DNA from: Paracoccus sp. (in: a-proteobacteria)
GTDB lineage: Bacteria; Pseudomonadota; Alphaproteobacteria; Rhodobacterales; Rhodobacteraceae
Length of the DNA stretch: 64,000 nt
Assembly (NCBI RefSeq): GCF_030538495.1
Contig: NZ_JAUNTW010000009.1
Coordinates: 1 to 64,000, forward strand
Reading direction: 5' to 3'
Shown here: one piece after another, positions 28,318-35,393 of the stretch
Layout: each line of letters opens with the position of its first letter
Position numbering within the stretch: the first letter of the stretch is position 1
Program-made: the position numbers and the translations under genes
The notes under the pieces: model-generated
The model's database searches: none
Seen by the model: only the letters and a program-made list of their open reading frames with translations
Told to the model about the DNA's origin: nothing

Positions 28318-29463
28318 TCAGCCCCGTTCGGCCAACAGCGCACGGCCCACGATCAGGCGCATGATTTCGTTCGTGCCTTCCAGAATCTGGTGAACGCGCA
28401 GGTCGCGGACGATTTTCTCGATCCCGTAATCCGCCAGATAGCCGTAACCGCCATGCAGTTGCAGACACTGGTTCGCGACCTCGAACGATTTGTCGGTGAC
28501 ATAGAGCTTTGCCATAGCGCAGAATTTCGTCGCGTCCGGGGTGCCGTTGTCCAGCTTCCATGCGGCTTGGCGCAGGAAAATGCGGGCCGATTGCAACGCG
28601 GTTTCCATATCGGCCAGCCGGAATTGCAGCGCCTGGAATTGGTCGATGGATTTGCCAAACGCCTTGCGTTCACCCATATAAACCAGCGTCTTATCCAAAG
28701 CCGCCTGCGCGCCGCCCAAGGCACTGGCCGCGATGTTCAGGCGTCCGCCATCCAGACCGGCCATGGCATAGTTGAAGCCGCGCCCTTCTTCGCCCAGCAG
28801 GTTATCGGCGGGGATGTCGCAATCGTCGAATTGAACGGTGGTCGTCGGCTGCGCTTTCCACCCCATCTTGTGTTCCAAGGCGCCAAAGGACAGGCCGGGG
28901 GTGCCGTCCTCGACGATCACGGCGCTGATGCCGCGGGGGCCGTCCTGACCGGTGCGGGCCATCACGATATAGGCGTCAGAATAGCTGCCGCCGGAAATGA
29001 ACGCCTTGGACCCGTTCATGCGGAACCCGTCATTCGTGCGGTCGGCGCGGGTGCGCAAGGCGGCGGCGTCCGACCCGCTGCCCGGTTCGGTCAGGCAATA
29101 GCTAAAGATTTTGTCCATGCTGCACAGATCGGGCAGCCAGCGTTGTTTTGCGTCTTCGCTGCCGAATTTGTCGATCATGCCGCCGCACATATTGTGGATC
29201 GACAACAGCGACCCGACCGAGGGGCAGGCCATGGCCAAGGCTTCGAACACCAGCGTCGCATCCAGACGCGACAGGCCGGTGCCGCCGTATTCTTCGCTGA
29301 CATAGATCCCGCCCAGACCCAGTTCGGCGGTTTCTTTCCACAGATCGCGCGGGATGGTGCCGTCTTTTTCCCATTCCTGCGCATGGGGGGCGATGCGCGC
29401 CTGCCCGAAATCCTGAGCCATTTCGAAAATGGCTTGTTGTTCTTCACTCAGCGCGAAATCCAT
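28318..29463 (-). CDS. Isobutyryl-CoA (short/branched-chain acyl-CoA) dehydrogenase
   Basis: FAD enzyme that oxidises isobutyryl-CoA to methacrylyl-CoA. The 381-residue protein has the acyl-CoA dehydrogenase signatures CLTEPGSGSDAAALRT and QLHGGYGYLADYGIEKIVRD, and ends near ILEGTNEIMRLIVGRAL, where the glutamate is the catalytic base in this family. GGGAGG precedes the ATG. It heads the operon with the hydrolase and mmsB, which indicates isobutyryl-CoA as substrate; 2-methylbutyryl-CoA cannot be excluded. Confidence 0.9.
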   Translation of the reverse strand: MDFALSEEQQAIFEMAQDFGQARIAPHAQEWEKDGTIPRDLWKETAELGLGGIYVSEEYGGTGLSRLDATLVFEALAMACPSVGSLLSIHNMCGGMIDKFGSEDAKQRWLPDLCSMDKIFSYCLTEPGSGSDAAALRTRADRTNDGFRMNGSKAFISGGSYSDAYIVMARTGQDGPRGISAVIVEDGTPGLSFGALEHKMGWKAQPTTTVQFDDCDIPADNLLGEEGRGFNYAMAGLDGGRLNIAASALGGAQAALDKTLVYMGERKAFGKSIDQFQALQFRLADMETALQSARIFLRQAAWKLDNGTPDATKFCAMAKLYVTDKSFEVANQCLQLHGGYGYLADYGIEKIVRDLRVHQILEGTNEIMRLIVGRALLAERG

Positions 29464-29502
29464 CGACCGTATCCTCCCGGTGGGTTGAATTGAACATGCG
29501 TT

Positions 29503-29532
29503 AAATTAGCGGTTTTACGCGCCAAAACTCAA
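29503..29532 (-). promoter_or_regulatory. Putative promoter of the acyl-CoA dehydrogenase operon
   Basis: On the minus strand TTGAGT (29532-29527) and TAATTT (29508-29503) are 18 nt apart, about 40 nt upstream of the ATG at 29463. The surrounding stretch is unusually A/T-rich. A TTGTACAA palindrome lies immediately upstream (29540-29547). The boxes are visible; function is inferred. Confidence 0.4.
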
Positions 29533-29670
29533 GCATTTCTTGTACAAAATCACGCCGCGCAGGTGGTTTCAAGGGGGACGCGTCAGAGCGTTCCGGCCAG
29601 CCATTTCATAACAACCGCGTTACTTTGGCGGTGCAACAGCGAGGCGCAGCAAAAAAAAAACTGACGTTGC

Positions 29671-29688
29671 AAGTGACCTGCGTCACTT
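29671..29688. promoter_or_regulatory. Perfect inverted repeat upstream of the VPLPA-CTERM gene
   Basis: AAGTGAC-CTGC-GTCACTT (7-bp arms, 4-nt spacer) ends 51 nt before the GTG start at 29740, next to an A10 tract at 29651-29660. It has the form of a dimeric regulator's operator near a promoter. No family is assigned. Confidence 0.4.
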
Positions 29689-29739
29689 TTCAATGTAAAG
29701 ATTAACGAAGTGTTTACGATTCGCACCGGAGGACGTGTG

Positions 29740-30333
29740 GTGAAGTTCAAGATTTTTTCCGCCGTGCTGGCGGCCGTCATGATGACTGGTTCGGCACAGG
29801 CATCCATGATTACCTTTGACGATGTGCAGGTGCGCGGCAGCTCGAATTATGTCGAAAATGGGTTCATTTTTGACCGGGTGCAGTTCCATAAAGGGCAATG
29901 CTGGTCGGTCGTCCCGAACGCCCGCGAAGGGCGTTGCGGCGGGGCCAGTGGCGCGGGCGTGGTGGAAATGCGGTCCCTTGCGGGCGATGTGTTCGGCATT
30001 GCCAGCCTGTGGTTCCGCCTGCTGAAACCCGACACTCATGTGACTTTTGAAACCGATCACGGCACCTTGGCCTATCGCGCGGGCGAAGGCGACGTCGTGC
30101 GGTCCATTGGCCACATCGTGCAGGATCGCAAATTGCAGGACATCACCTTTTTGCGCATGACCGACCATGCGCGCGTGATGGGTGGGTTGGGCGAAGTGCG
30201 GTTGGACAACATCCGGATCGGGCCGTGGTCGGAACCGCTGCCGCAACCCGCCCCGGTTCCGCTGCCCGCATCGGCGTTGCTGTTGCTGGCCGGGATGGGC
30301 GCATTGGCCGCCACCCGCCGCCGCAGCGCATAA
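29740..30333 (+). CDS. VPLPA-CTERM sorting-signal protein
   Basis: The 197-residue exported protein has a signal peptide (MKFKIFSAVLAAVMMTGSAQA) and a C-terminal sorting signal: VPLPASALLLLAGMGALAA followed by TRRRSA, a textbook VPLPA-CTERM (PEP-CTERM-like) tail recognised by an exosortase. The middle (ITFDDVQVRGSSNYVENGF, then a C-x15-C pair) resembles small extracellular proteins with this tail, but I cannot name a function. GGAGGA lies 6 nt before the GTG. No exosortase gene is in this window. It is inserted, on the other strand, between the two parts of the valine degradation cluster. Confidence 0.85.
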   Translation: MKFKIFSAVLAAVMMTGSAQASMITFDDVQVRGSSNYVENGFIFDRVQFHKGQCWSVVPNAREGRCGGASGAGVVEMRSLAGDVFGIASLWFRLLKPDTHVTFETDHGTLAYRAGEGDVVRSIGHIVQDRKLQDITFLRMTDHARVMGGLGEVRLDNIRIGPWSEPLPQPAPVPLPASALLLLAGMGALAATRRRSA

Positions 30334-30337
30334 AAAA

Positions 30338-30358
30338 CCGGGCGTTTGATGCGCCCGG
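30338..30358 (+). terminator. GC hairpin just after the VPLPA-CTERM gene
   Basis: CCGGGCG / CGCCCGG (30338-30344 and 30352-30358, 7-nt loop) starts 5 nt past the stop. It has no T-run after it and precedes a stronger terminator at 30370, so it may only add stability. Confidence 0.5.
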
Positions 30359-30369
30359 CCCCAAAAGGA

Positions 30370-30396
30370 AAGGCCCCGGATCACCGGGGCCTTTTT
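30370..30396 (+). terminator. Rho-independent terminator between convergent genes
   Basis: AAGGCCCCGG / CCGGGGCCTT with a 4-nt loop is followed by five T (30392-30396) on the plus strand. On the minus strand the same stem is followed by TTTCCTTTT, so it can also serve mmsA, whose stop is 3 bp away. Confidence 0.85.
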
Positions 30397-30398
30397 GC

Positions 30399-31898
30399 TT
30401 AGTCCATGGCCTTGAAGTTAAAGGCCGCGCCTTCCTTGATGCCCGAGGGCCAGCGAGACGTCACGGTTTTCGTGCGGGTGTAGAACCGGAACGAATCCGG
30501 GCCGTGCTGGTTCAGGTCGCCGAAGCCCGACTTTTTCCAGCCGCCAAAGGTGTGATAGGCCAGCGGAACCGGGATCGGCACGTTGATGCCCACCATGCCG
30601 ATATTGCAGCGGCTGGCGAAATCGCGCGCGGTGTCGCCGTCGCGGGTAAAGATCGCGGTGCCGTTGCCGTATTCGTGGTTCATGACCAGATCCAGTGCCT
30701 CTTCATAGCTGTCGGCGCGGACGGTGGACAGGACGGGGCCGAAAATCTCGGTCTTATAGATGTCCATGTCGGTGGTCACATTGTCGAACAGATGCGGGCC
30801 GACAAAGAATCCGTCCTCATAGCCTTGCAGGCTGAAATCGCGGCCATCGACAACCAGAGTCGCGCCCTGATCCACGCCGGTTTGCACCAGACGCAGGATG
30901 TTTTCCTTGGCGGCTTTGGTCACGACGGGGCCGTAATCCACGTCATTGCCCGCAGTATAGGGGCCGACCTTCAGCGCTTCGACCTTGGGAACCAGCTTTT
31001 CGATCAGCTTGTCGGCGGTTTCTTTGCCGACCGGAACCGCGACCGAGATCGCCATGCAGCGTTCGCCCGCCGCGCCGAAGCCAGCCCCGACCAGAGCATC
31101 AGCCGCCAGATCCAGATCGGCGTCGGGCATGATGATCATGTGGTTTTTCGCGCCGCCGAAACATTGCGAACGCTTGCCGGTGCGGGCGCAGCCTTCGTAG
31201 ATGTATTGCGCAATCGGGGTCGAACCCACGAAACCCACGGCCTGAATGACCGGGCTTTCCAGAATGGCGTCCACGCTGTCTTTGTCGCCGTTCACCACCT
31301 GCAACACGCCGTCGGGCAGGCCTGCCTCTTGCAGCAGTTTGGCCAGCATCAGCGGAACCGAAGGGTCACGCTCGGACGGTTTCAGGATCATGGCGTTGCC
31401 GGCGGACAGGGCCGGACCCATTTTCCACAGCGGGATCATCGCCGGAAAGTTGAACGGCGTGATGCCGGCAACAACGCCCAGCGGCTGACGCATGGAATAC
31501 ATGTCAATGCCGGGACCGGCGGCGTCGGTGAATTCACCCTTCAGCAGATGCGGCGCGCCGACGCAGAATTCGATCACCTCAAGCCCGCGCTGAACGTCGC
31601 CTTTGGCGTCGGGGAAGGTCTTGCCGTGTTCGGACGACAGAGCTTCGGCCAGCTTGTCCATATCGCGGTTGATCAGGTCCACGAATTTCATCATCACGCG
31701 GGCGCGTTTCTGCGGGTTGGTGGCACCCCACGCCTTTTGTGCTTCGGCCGCGCGCTCGACGGCCATGTTCAGTTCATCTTTGGTCGCCAGCGACACGCGG
31801 GCCTGAACTTCGCCGGTGGCGGGGTTGAACACGTCCGAAAAACGACCCGACGTGCCTTTGTATTCTTTGCCGTCGATCCAGTGATGAATCTCTTTCAT
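30399..31898 (-). CDS. mmsA: Methylmalonate-semialdehyde dehydrogenase (CoA-acylating)
   Basis: Aldehyde dehydrogenase that turns methylmalonate semialdehyde into propionyl-CoA, ending valine degradation. The 499-residue protein has GITPFNFPAMIPLWK, FVGSTPIAQYIY and the catalytic cysteine in GAAGERCMAIS (C281), the variant motif of MMSDH, with PIPVPLAYHTFGG near the end. AGGAGG precedes the ATG. It is separated from mmsB and its partners by the opposite-strand VPLPA-CTERM gene and is divergent from a LysR gene with a TTTGCAAA site between. Confidence 0.96.
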   Translation of the reverse strand: MKEIHHWIDGKEYKGTSGRFSDVFNPATGEVQARVSLATKDELNMAVERAAEAQKAWGATNPQKRARVMMKFVDLINRDMDKLAEALSSEHGKTFPDAKGDVQRGLEVIEFCVGAPHLLKGEFTDAAGPGIDMYSMRQPLGVVAGITPFNFPAMIPLWKMGPALSAGNAMILKPSERDPSVPLMLAKLLQEAGLPDGVLQVVNGDKDSVDAILESPVIQAVGFVGSTPIAQYIYEGCARTGKRSQCFGGAKNHMIIMPDADLDLAADALVGAGFGAAGERCMAISVAVPVGKETADKLIEKLVPKVEALKVGPYTAGNDVDYGPVVTKAAKENILRLVQTGVDQGATLVVDGRDFSLQGYEDGFFVGPHLFDNVTTDMDIYKTEIFGPVLSTVRADSYEEALDLVMNHEYGNGTAIFTRDGDTARDFASRCNIGMVGINVPIPVPLAYHTFGGWKKSGFGDLNQHGPDSFRFYTRTKTVTSRWPSGIKEGAAFNFKAMD

Positions 31899-31974
31899 GG
31901 CATCCTCCTGCTAAATTTGGGCGCAGCATAGGCTTGCGAAAACGCCGGGAAAAGGGGAATACCGGCAAAAGCGT

Positions 31975-31990
31975 TTTGCATTTTTGCAAA
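31975..31990. promoter_or_regulatory. Tandem TTTGCA sites in the mmsA-lysR gap
   Basis: TTTGCATT (31975-31982) abuts TTTGCAAA (31983-31990), 11 nt before the lysR ATG and 77 nt before the mmsA ATG. The same TTTGCAAA word occurs twice in front of the ScfR-like gene at 38.2 kb. RamB/ScfR-type regulators are known to use TTTGCAA-containing sites. Binding here is inferred. Confidence 0.35.
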
Positions 31991-32000
31991 GGTGGGGCCG

Positions 32001-32900
32001 ATGGATTGGGACGATTTGCGCATCTTTCTGGCGGTCGCGCGCGCCGAAAGCCTGTCGGGCGCGGGGCGGCGGCTGGGCATGGATGCATCCACCGTGGGGC
32101 GGCGGATTGCGCGGCTGGAACAGGCGGTCGGCGCGGGGTTGTTTGCGAAAACGCCGCAGGGTTACGCCCTGACCCCGGCGGGCGCGCGTCTGGTTCCGGC
32201 GGCGGAATCCGCCGAACAGGCGGCGGCGGCGGCGATTGACGGGCTGGCGCGCGACACCGGCATCACCGGGCAGCTGCGCATCGGCGCGCCCGATGGCTGC
32301 GCGAATTTCATCCTGCCCCAAGTCGCCCGCGATTTGTGCCGCAATCATCCGGGGCTTGAGGTTCAGATCGTCGCCCTGCCGCGCGTCGTCAACCTGTCGA
32401 AACGCGAAGCCGACATGGCGATCGCCGTATCTCCCCCCGATACCGGGCGGCTGGTGGTGCAGCGGCTGACCGATTACACCCTGCATCTGGCCGCGCATGA
32501 CGATTATCTGGCCGCGCATCCGCCCATCCGCGCGCTGTCCGACCTGCGCGGGCATCAGATGATCGGATATATCCCCGACATGATTTTCGACCGCGAACTG
32601 GATTATCTGTCGGCCACCGGGGTGGATGCGGCGCAGATCAGTTCCAATTCCGTGGCCGTCCAGATGCAGGCGATCCGGGCCGGGGCGGGGCTGGCGATTG
32701 CGCATGATTTTGCGTTGCCCTTTGTCCCCGGCGTGCGGGTGGTGCTGCCGGGTGACATCGCGCTGACCCGCAGCTTTTGGTTGATCCGCCACGCCGACGA
32801 CCGCGCATCCCGCCGCATGACCGTTCTGGCCGACGAACTGGCAACCGGCATCCGGGCCGAGGTGGCGCGATTACAGGCGCAGGCGCATCGTGGCACTTGA
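32001..32900 (+). CDS. LysR family transcriptional regulator
   Basis: A 299-residue LysR-type regulator: winged HTH at residues 1-60 (DLRIFLAVARAESLSGAGRRL, STVGRRIARLEQAVG) and a ligand-binding domain from about residue 90. It is divergent from mmsA and may respond to a valine-pathway metabolite, as LysR regulators usually control their divergent neighbour. The ATG at 32001 was chosen with AAAGG 8 nt upstream; the GTG at 31992 lies on that site. A CBS protein gene follows after 54 nt. Confidence 0.88.
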   Translation: MDWDDLRIFLAVARAESLSGAGRRLGMDASTVGRRIARLEQAVGAGLFAKTPQGYALTPAGARLVPAAESAEQAAAAAIDGLARDTGITGQLRIGAPDGCANFILPQVARDLCRNHPGLEVQIVALPRVVNLSKREADMAIAVSPPDTGRLVVQRLTDYTLHLAAHDDYLAAHPPIRALSDLRGHQMIGYIPDMIFDRELDYLSATGVDAAQISSNSVAVQMQAIRAGAGLAIAHDFALPFVPGVRVVLPGDIALTRSFWLIRHADDRASRRMTVLADELATGIRAEVARLQAQAHRGT

Positions 32901-32954
32901 CGCGGCGAGATTGTGCGAAAATGATGAACCCAACCATGCCGGAGGAGGGCGCCC

Positions 32955-33416
32955 ATGCTTGTTAACCAACTGTTGTCGATGAAAACCACGTCCAGCAAGC
33001 CGGGGATCGAGGCGGAAAGCATCATCACCATCAAACCCGACGCCACGCTGAACGACGCCGCCACGCTGCTGGCGACGCAGCGAATCGGTGCGGTCGTGGT
33101 CTCGTCCGACGGCAAAAAGCCCGAAGGCATCCTGTCCGAACGTGACATTGTGAAACAACTTGGCACCCGCGGCCCCGAGGTGCTGGACCAGCCCATCCGC
33201 GATTTCATGACCCGCGCCGTGCAAACCTGCGTGGTCAGCGAAAACGCCCTGACCATTCTGGAACGCATGACCGAAGGCCGGTTCCGTCACATGCCGGTCG
33301 TCGATGATGACGGCCATATGCTGGGCGTGGTGTCCATCGGGGACGCGGTCAGCGGCCGGTTGCGCGAACTGGCCGCGGAAAAAGAGGCCCTGACCGGCAT
33401 GATCATGGGCGCGTAA
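32955..33416 (+). CDS. CBS-domain protein
   Basis: The 153-residue protein consists of two CBS motifs. The first (ITIKPDATLNDAATLLATQRIGAVVVSSD, residues 23-51) leads to GILSERDIVKQL; the second (VVSENALTILERMTEGRFRHMPVVDDDG) leads to GVVSIGDAVSGRL. Paired CBS motifs bind adenosine nucleotides and usually regulate a partner. No catalytic domain is attached. GGAGGA is 9 nt upstream of the ATG. The partner is not evident; coaD follows after a hairpin. Confidence 0.88.
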   Translation: MLVNQLLSMKTTSSKPGIEAESIITIKPDATLNDAATLLATQRIGAVVVSSDGKKPEGILSERDIVKQLGTRGPEVLDQPIRDFMTRAVQTCVVSENALTILERMTEGRFRHMPVVDDDGHMLGVVSIGDAVSGRLRELAAEKEALTGMIMGA

Positions 33417-33423
33417 CGGCGTG

Positions 33424-33448
33424 GCCCGCCGGGTTGCATTCGGCGGGC
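33424..33448 (+). terminator. Hairpin between the CBS gene and coaD
   Basis: GCCCGCCG / CGGCGGGC (33424-33431 and 33441-33448, 9-nt loop) follows the CBS gene stop by 7 nt. There is no T-run, so intrinsic termination is uncertain. Confidence 0.45.
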
Positions 33449-33494
33449 AAATGCGGTTTCCCTGTGGCAACGCTGACATCAGGACGCCTTCATT

Positions 33495-33986
33495 ATGCGT
33501 ATTGGCCTTTATCCCGGCACGTTTGACCCCATCACCTTGGGTCACACCGACATTATCGAACGCGCCATGGCTTTGGTCGATCGTCTGGTGATCGGCGTGG
33601 CGATTAACCGCGACAAGGGGCCTCTGTTCACGCTGGAAGAACGGGTTGCCATGGTGCAGGCCGAATGTGACGCGATTGTCGCGCGCACGGGCGGCGAGAT
33701 TCTGGTGCATCCGTTTGAAAACCTGCTGATCGACTGCGCGCGCGATGTGGGGGCCGGGGTGATTGTGCGCGGCCTGCGCGCGGTTGCCGATTTTGAATAT
33801 GAATTTCAGATGGTTGGGATGAACCGCGCCTTGGATTCATCCGTGGAAACCGTTTTTATGATGGCCGATGCGCGGCGTCAGGCGATTGCGTCGAAATTGG
33901 TCAAAGAAATCGCGCGGCTGGGCGGCGATGTGTCGAAATTCGTCAGCCCTGCGGTGCGCGATGCCTTGGTCAGCCGCCTGACCTGA
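33495..33986 (+). CDS. coaD: Phosphopantetheine adenylyltransferase
   Basis: CoaD adenylylates 4'-phosphopantetheine to dephospho-CoA, the fourth step of CoA synthesis. The 163-residue nucleotidyltransferase has the T/HxGH motif in YPGTFDPITLGHTDII, the substrate site RGLRAVADFEYEFQM, and the ISSTxVR-equivalent near IASKLVKEIARLGGDVSKFV. AGGA is 12 nt upstream of the ATG. Confidence 0.96.
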   Translation: MRIGLYPGTFDPITLGHTDIIERAMALVDRLVIGVAINRDKGPLFTLEERVAMVQAECDAIVARTGGEILVHPFENLLIDCARDVGAGVIVRGLRAVADFEYEFQMVGMNRALDSSVETVFMMADARRQAIASKLVKEIARLGGDVSKFVSPAVRDALVSRLT

Positions 33987-34049
33987 CCCGTTTCGGTTGC
34001 GGCACGGTTTTTTCCCTCCTAATCTGATCGCAAAATCATGGGGGGATAG

Positions 34050-34850
34050 ATGACACGTTCCGACATGCCGCAGGCCGCGCAGACCGAACCGGATATTCTG
34101 CCAGAACCCGCGCAGATCGCTATGTCCGACATTTGGGCGTCGCTGGCGGCGGGCTGGCGCGATTTCCGCCGCGCACCAGCCTTTGGCCTGCTGTTTTCGG
34201 CGTTCTACGTCGCGGGCGGCATGGTGCTGACGCTGGTTGCCGTGGCGTCCGGTCAGGATTGGTGGCTGCTGCCATTCATCGCGGGCTTTCCGCTGATCGC
34301 GCCCTTCGCCGCCGTGGGCCTGTATGAGGTCAGCCGCCGCATCGAATCAGGTGAACCGCTGATCTGGCCCGACATCATCCGCGTGGTGATTCGCCAAAAG
34401 GACCGCCAGATGCCGTCCATGGCGATGGTGATTCTGCTGATGTTCATGTTCTGGGTGTTTGTGGCGCATACGACCTTCGCGCTGTTCATGGGAACGGCGT
34501 CCTTAACCAACATCACCACCTCGCCCGAGATGCTGTTACAGGGGCGTGGCCTGATGATGCTGAGTTTTGGCACACTGGTGGGGGCGGGATTCGCGGCGGT
34601 GCTGTTCGCCTTTACCGTGGTGGGCCTGCCCGTCCTGCTGGACCGAGAGGTGGACTTTATCACCGCCATCATCGCATCCGTGGACGCCGTGCGTCAGAAT
34701 TTCGGCGTGCTGATGGTCTGGGCGGCGCTGATCGCGGGGATGCTGTTTTTGTCCTTTATCCCGGCGTTTTTGGGGCTGTTCATCGTGATGCCGGTGCTGG
34801 GCCACGCCAGTTGGCACCTGTATCGCCGCCTGATGCCGGATGACGAATAA
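34050..34850 (+). CDS. DUF2189 integral membrane protein
   Basis: The 266-residue protein has a short soluble N-terminus and about six hydrophobic helices. Pieces such as PAFGLLFSAFYVAGG, FIAGFPLIAPFAAVGLYEVSRRIE and the C-terminal PVLGHASWHLYRRLM match the DUF2189 family. Function is unknown. GGGGGATAG lies just before the ATG. A bidirectional terminator follows. Confidence 0.85.
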   Translation: MTRSDMPQAAQTEPDILPEPAQIAMSDIWASLAAGWRDFRRAPAFGLLFSAFYVAGGMVLTLVAVASGQDWWLLPFIAGFPLIAPFAAVGLYEVSRRIESGEPLIWPDIIRVVIRQKDRQMPSMAMVILLMFMFWVFVAHTTFALFMGTASLTNITTSPEMLLQGRGLMMLSFGTLVGAGFAAVLFAFTVVGLPVLLDREVDFITAIIASVDAVRQNFGVLMVWAALIAGMLFLSFIPAFLGLFIVMPVLGHASWHLYRRLMPDDE

Positions 34851-34857
34851 GCAAACG

Positions 34858-34891
34858 AAAAGGCCCGCCAGATCGGCGGGCCTTTTGTTTT
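34858..34891 (+). terminator. Bidirectional rho-independent terminator
   Basis: AAAAGGCCCGCC / GGCGGGCCTTTT (34858-34869 and 34875-34886, 5-nt loop) is followed by GTTTT on the plus strand. Reading the minus strand, TTTTCGTTT follows. It separates the convergent DUF2189 and bactofilin genes. Confidence 0.88.
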
Positions 34892-34916
34892 GGGGTGCCG
34901 CATTATTCCGACGGCA

Positions 34917-35393
34917 TTATTCGGTCGGAGGCGCCAGCTTTTTGGTGCCGCCGTTGTTCAGCGGATCTTCTTCGCGACGAACCGAACCCTCGAAATGGGC
35001 ACCCGATTCGATGGCGATGGTTTTGTGGATGATGTCGCCTTCGACGCGGGCCGAGGCGCTCAGCCGGACCTTCAGCCCGCGAACGCAGCCAACCACACGA
35101 CCATGCACGACCACATCATCGGCGACGATTTCGCCCTTGATCGTGGCTGATTCGCCGATGGTCAGTTGATGCGCGCGGATGTCGCCTTCAACGGTGCCTT
35201 CGATCTGGATGTCGCCTTGGGTCTTGATGTTGCCAACAACCGTCAGATCCGCCGACAGGACCGACGGCGCGGTGCGCGCGCGCGGCGATGGTGCAGCGGG
35301 TGCAGGCATTTCGTTACGTTCTGGCGCGGGTGTGGGCGCCGATTCTGCGGGGGTTTGGGGGCGATTTTCAGTCACTCGGGTCTTAGAAAACAT
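34917..35393 (-). CDS. Bactofilin (polymer-forming cytoskeletal protein)
   Basis: The 158-residue bactofilin has a Pro/Ala-rich N-tail (residues 1-45) and a beta-helix core from SVLSADLTVVGNIKTQGDIQIEGTVEGDI to DIIHKTIAIESGAHFEGSV, with the repeated G-x-I pattern of the family. Bactofilins self-assemble without nucleotide and recruit cell-wall enzymes. Its start overlaps the 3' end of the LytM peptidase gene by 11 nt, a pairing known in several bacteria and consistent with localised peptidoglycan remodelling. Confidence 0.93.
   Translation of the reverse strand: MFSKTRVTENRPQTPAESAPTPAPERNEMPAPAAPSPRARTAPSVLSADLTVVGNIKTQGDIQIEGTVEGDIRAHQLTIGESATIKGEIVADDVVVHGRVVGCVRGLKVRLSASARVEGDIIHKTIAIESGAHFEGSVRREEDPLNNGGTKKLAPPTE

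Noticed and set aside
27499..29493. 664-codon plus-strand frame opposite the acyl-CoA dehydrogenase and hydrolase genes
   Set aside because: It spans two minus-strand genes with clear domains and has no motifs of its own.
29651..29660. A10 tract as a frameshift or slippage site
   Set aside because: It is intergenic; at most it bends DNA near the promoter of the VPLPA-CTERM gene.
30225..31931. 568-codon plus-strand frame opposite mmsA
   Set aside because: Shadow of mmsA; it also runs through a terminator.
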